From Kiritimatiellia bacterium (GTDB taxonomy: Bacteria; Verrucomicrobiota; Kiritimatiellia; SLAD01), in NCBI GenBank assembly GCA_007127595.1, contig SKZA01000279.1, positions 1 to 6,852 of the forward strand: DNA of 6,852 nt, read 5' to 3'. The position numbers and the translations under genes were made by a program. The notes below the pieces were generated by a model, which was not told the DNA's origin, did no database searches, and was given only the letters and a program-made list of their open reading frames with translations. Shown here in pieces: positions 5,545 to 6,852 of the stretch (position 1 is its first letter; every line of letters begins with the position of its first letter).

Positions 5545-6426
5545 ATGAAAGGTATCATTCTGGCCGGCGGTTCGGGGACGCGGCTGTATCCCATCACGCA
5601 GGTGGTGAGTAAACAGCTTCTGCCGGTGTACGATAAGCCCATGATCTATTATCCGCTGTCAGTTCTTATGCTGGCGGGTATTCGCGAGATCCTCATTATT
5701 TCCACCCCGCAGGACGTGCCGCGGTTCGAGCAGTTGCTGGGCTCCGGTTCACAATGGGGGCTGAACCTGTCCTATGCCGAACAGGCGAAACCGGAAGGTC
5801 TCGCGCAGGCGTTCCTGATCGGGGAGTCGTTTATCGGCGGTGAGCCCGTGGCGCTGGTGTTGGGCGATAACATCTTCTTTGGCCAGGGGCTGCACGCCAT
5901 TCTGAAGCAGGCCGGGCAGTTGACGGAAGGCGGACTGATCTTCGGTTATCTGGTCAAAGACCCCGAACGATACGGCGTGGTGTCATTCGACGAAACAGGC
6001 AAGGTATTGGATATCGAGGAGAAGCCGGCGAAGCCCAAATCGCGTTATGCGGTGCCCGGCCTCTACTTTTACGATAACCAAGTGGTGGCCGACGCGAAAT
6101 CCCTCAAGCCGTCGGCGCGCGGGGAGTTGGAGATTACGGATTTGAACCGACTGTATCTGCGGCGGGGCGCCTTGCAGGTGCAATTGCTGGGCAGGGGATT
6201 CGCTTGGTTGGATACGGGCACGCACGAATCCTTGTTGCAGGCGTCGAATTACGTGCAGACGATTGAAGAGCGACAAGGATTAAAGATCGCCTGTGTGGAG
6301 GAGATCGCGTTTCGTAAAGGTTGGATCACGGCGGAGAACCTCCGCGAGTTGGCGGCCCCGCTCTCCAAGAACGAGTACGGGGCGTACTTGGTGGATATTG
6401 CAGATTACCCGGAATGGGGAACGTGA
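5545..6426 (+). CDS. rfbA: Glucose-1-phosphate thymidylyltransferase (RmlA/RfbA)
   Basis: Catalyses dTTP + glucose-1-phosphate to dTDP-glucose + PPi, the first step of dTDP-L-rhamnose synthesis, in the cytoplasm as a homotetramer. The 293-residue length is full for the family. Seen motifs are the nucleotide-binding GGSGTRLYP (8-16), SKQLLPVYDKPMIYYP (22-37), the sugar-phosphate segment QAKPEGLAQAF (80-90), the metal-binding GDN (107-109), GVVSFDE, the EEKP loop and the WLDTGTHESLLQAS segment. Everything needed for activity appears intact. rfbC starts two bases after its stop, so the two are one operon; the rest of the pathway (rfbB, rfbD) would be expected beyond the right edge or elsewhere. 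Rhamnose from this route usually goes into O-antigen or other surface glycans. Confidence 0.97.
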   Translation: MKGIILAGGSGTRLYPITQVVSKQLLPVYDKPMIYYPLSVLMLAGIREILIISTPQDVPRFEQLLGSGSQWGLNLSYAEQAKPEGLAQAFLIGESFIGGEPVALVLGDNIFFGQGLHAILKQAGQLTEGGLIFGYLVKDPERYGVVSFDETGKVLDIEEKPAKPKSRYAVPGLYFYDNQVVADAKSLKPSARGELEITDLNRLYLRRGALQVQLLGRGFAWLDTGTHESLLQASNYVQTIEERQGLKIACVEEIAFRKGWITAENLRELAAPLSKNEYGAYLVDIADYPEWGT

Positions 6427-6428
6427 GC

Positions 6429-6852
6429 ATGCTGAGGGTAGAAGAGGGGCGTCTGGACGGCGTCCTATTGATCAAGCCGCCGGTATTCGAAGACGCGCGG
6501 GGCTATTTCACAGAGACCTATCACGCGGACAAATACCGGGAAGCCGGATTGGATCGCCTATTTGTGCAGGACAACTATTCCTTTTCGCGTCGACACGTGT
6601 TGCGCGGCCTACACTATCAACGTGCCTATCCGCAGGGGAAGTTGGTGTATGTGGCACAGGGCGAGATTTGGGATGTGGCCGTGGATATTCGGCGCGGGTC
6701 CGCGACTTTTGGACAATGGGAAGCCCATGCCCTGTCGGCGGAGAACCATCATCAACTGTACATTCCCGAGGGGTACGCGCACGGCTTTGTCGTATTGAGC
6801 GAAACGGCGGCGGTCCTATACAAGTGCACCGACGTGTACCGACCGGACGACG
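6429..6852 (+). CDS. rfbC: dTDP-4-dehydrorhamnose 3,5-epimerase (RmlC/RfbC), 3' end outside window
   Basis: Epimerises C3 and C5 of dTDP-4-keto-6-deoxyglucose to the L-rhamno form, the third step of dTDP-rhamnose synthesis, as a cupin-fold dimer. 141 codons are visible of a usual 180-185, so the C-terminus is cut by the window. Key residues are present: Arg59 and catalytic His62 in RGLHYQ, Lys71 in QGKLVYV, His118 in IPEGYAHGF, and Tyr131 and Lys132 in LYKCTD. The catalytic-pair Asp near 168-170 lies past the edge. The motif DNYSFS replaces the more common DNHSRS wording. The ATG at 6429 has GGGGA eight bases upstream (6416-6420), inside the end of rfbA, which points to coupled translation. 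Confidence 0.96.
   Translation, partial: MLRVEEGRLDGVLLIKPPVFEDARGYFTETYHADKYREAGLDRLFVQDNYSFSRRHVLRGLHYQRAYPQGKLVYVAQGEIWDVAVDIRRGSATFGQWEAHALSAENHHQLYIPEGYAHGFVVLSETAAVLYKCTDVYRPDD

Overview
The window looks like a chromosomal piece of a GC-rich, free-living Gram-negative bacterium. My best guess is the PVC superphylum (Kiritimatiellota or Verrucomicrobiota). This rests on the style of the long secreted multi-domain amylase with its C-terminal tail module, on a DALTQ-type iron alcohol dehydrogenase, and on dense small palindromic elements. It is recognition from memory, not a database result. All real genes lie on the + strand.

Region 1 (2-2905) is the 3' part of a large extracellular GH13 alpha-glucan-active enzyme. 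The beta/alpha barrel with its catalytic Asp and Glu is followed by two tandem starch-binding-like modules and three further beta-rich modules. Region 2 (2954-3265) is a small ABM-fold protein resembling LsrG. Region 3 (3266-3602) is non-coding. It holds a possible weak terminator, a REP/BIME-like pair of inverted hairpins (3398-3483), and a compact promoter with two near-identical 16-bp palindromic operators.

That promoter drives an Xre-type regulator (3603-3962) resembling the antitoxin-like 'mobile mystery protein A'. Its usual Fic/DOC partner is missing. Seven bases after its stop starts an iron-containing alcohol dehydrogenase (3970-5253), so the two are probably co-transcribed. The dehydrogenase carries about 40 extra residues encoded by a second, different palindromic element inserted in frame (about 4666-4812).

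Region 4 (5302-5419) is a tRNA gene with a CAU anticodon and a clear sigma70-type promoter. Region 5 (5545-end) begins a dTDP-L-rhamnose cluster, rfbA followed by rfbC, the latter cut by the window edge. These two make early intermediates of the dTDP-rhamnose route for surface polysaccharide.

The parts most worth a second look are the in-frame palindromic insertion in the dehydrogenase, the compensatory-substitution hairpin pair at 3398-3483, and the apparently orphan, self-regulated regulator whose promoter seems to control the dehydrogenase.
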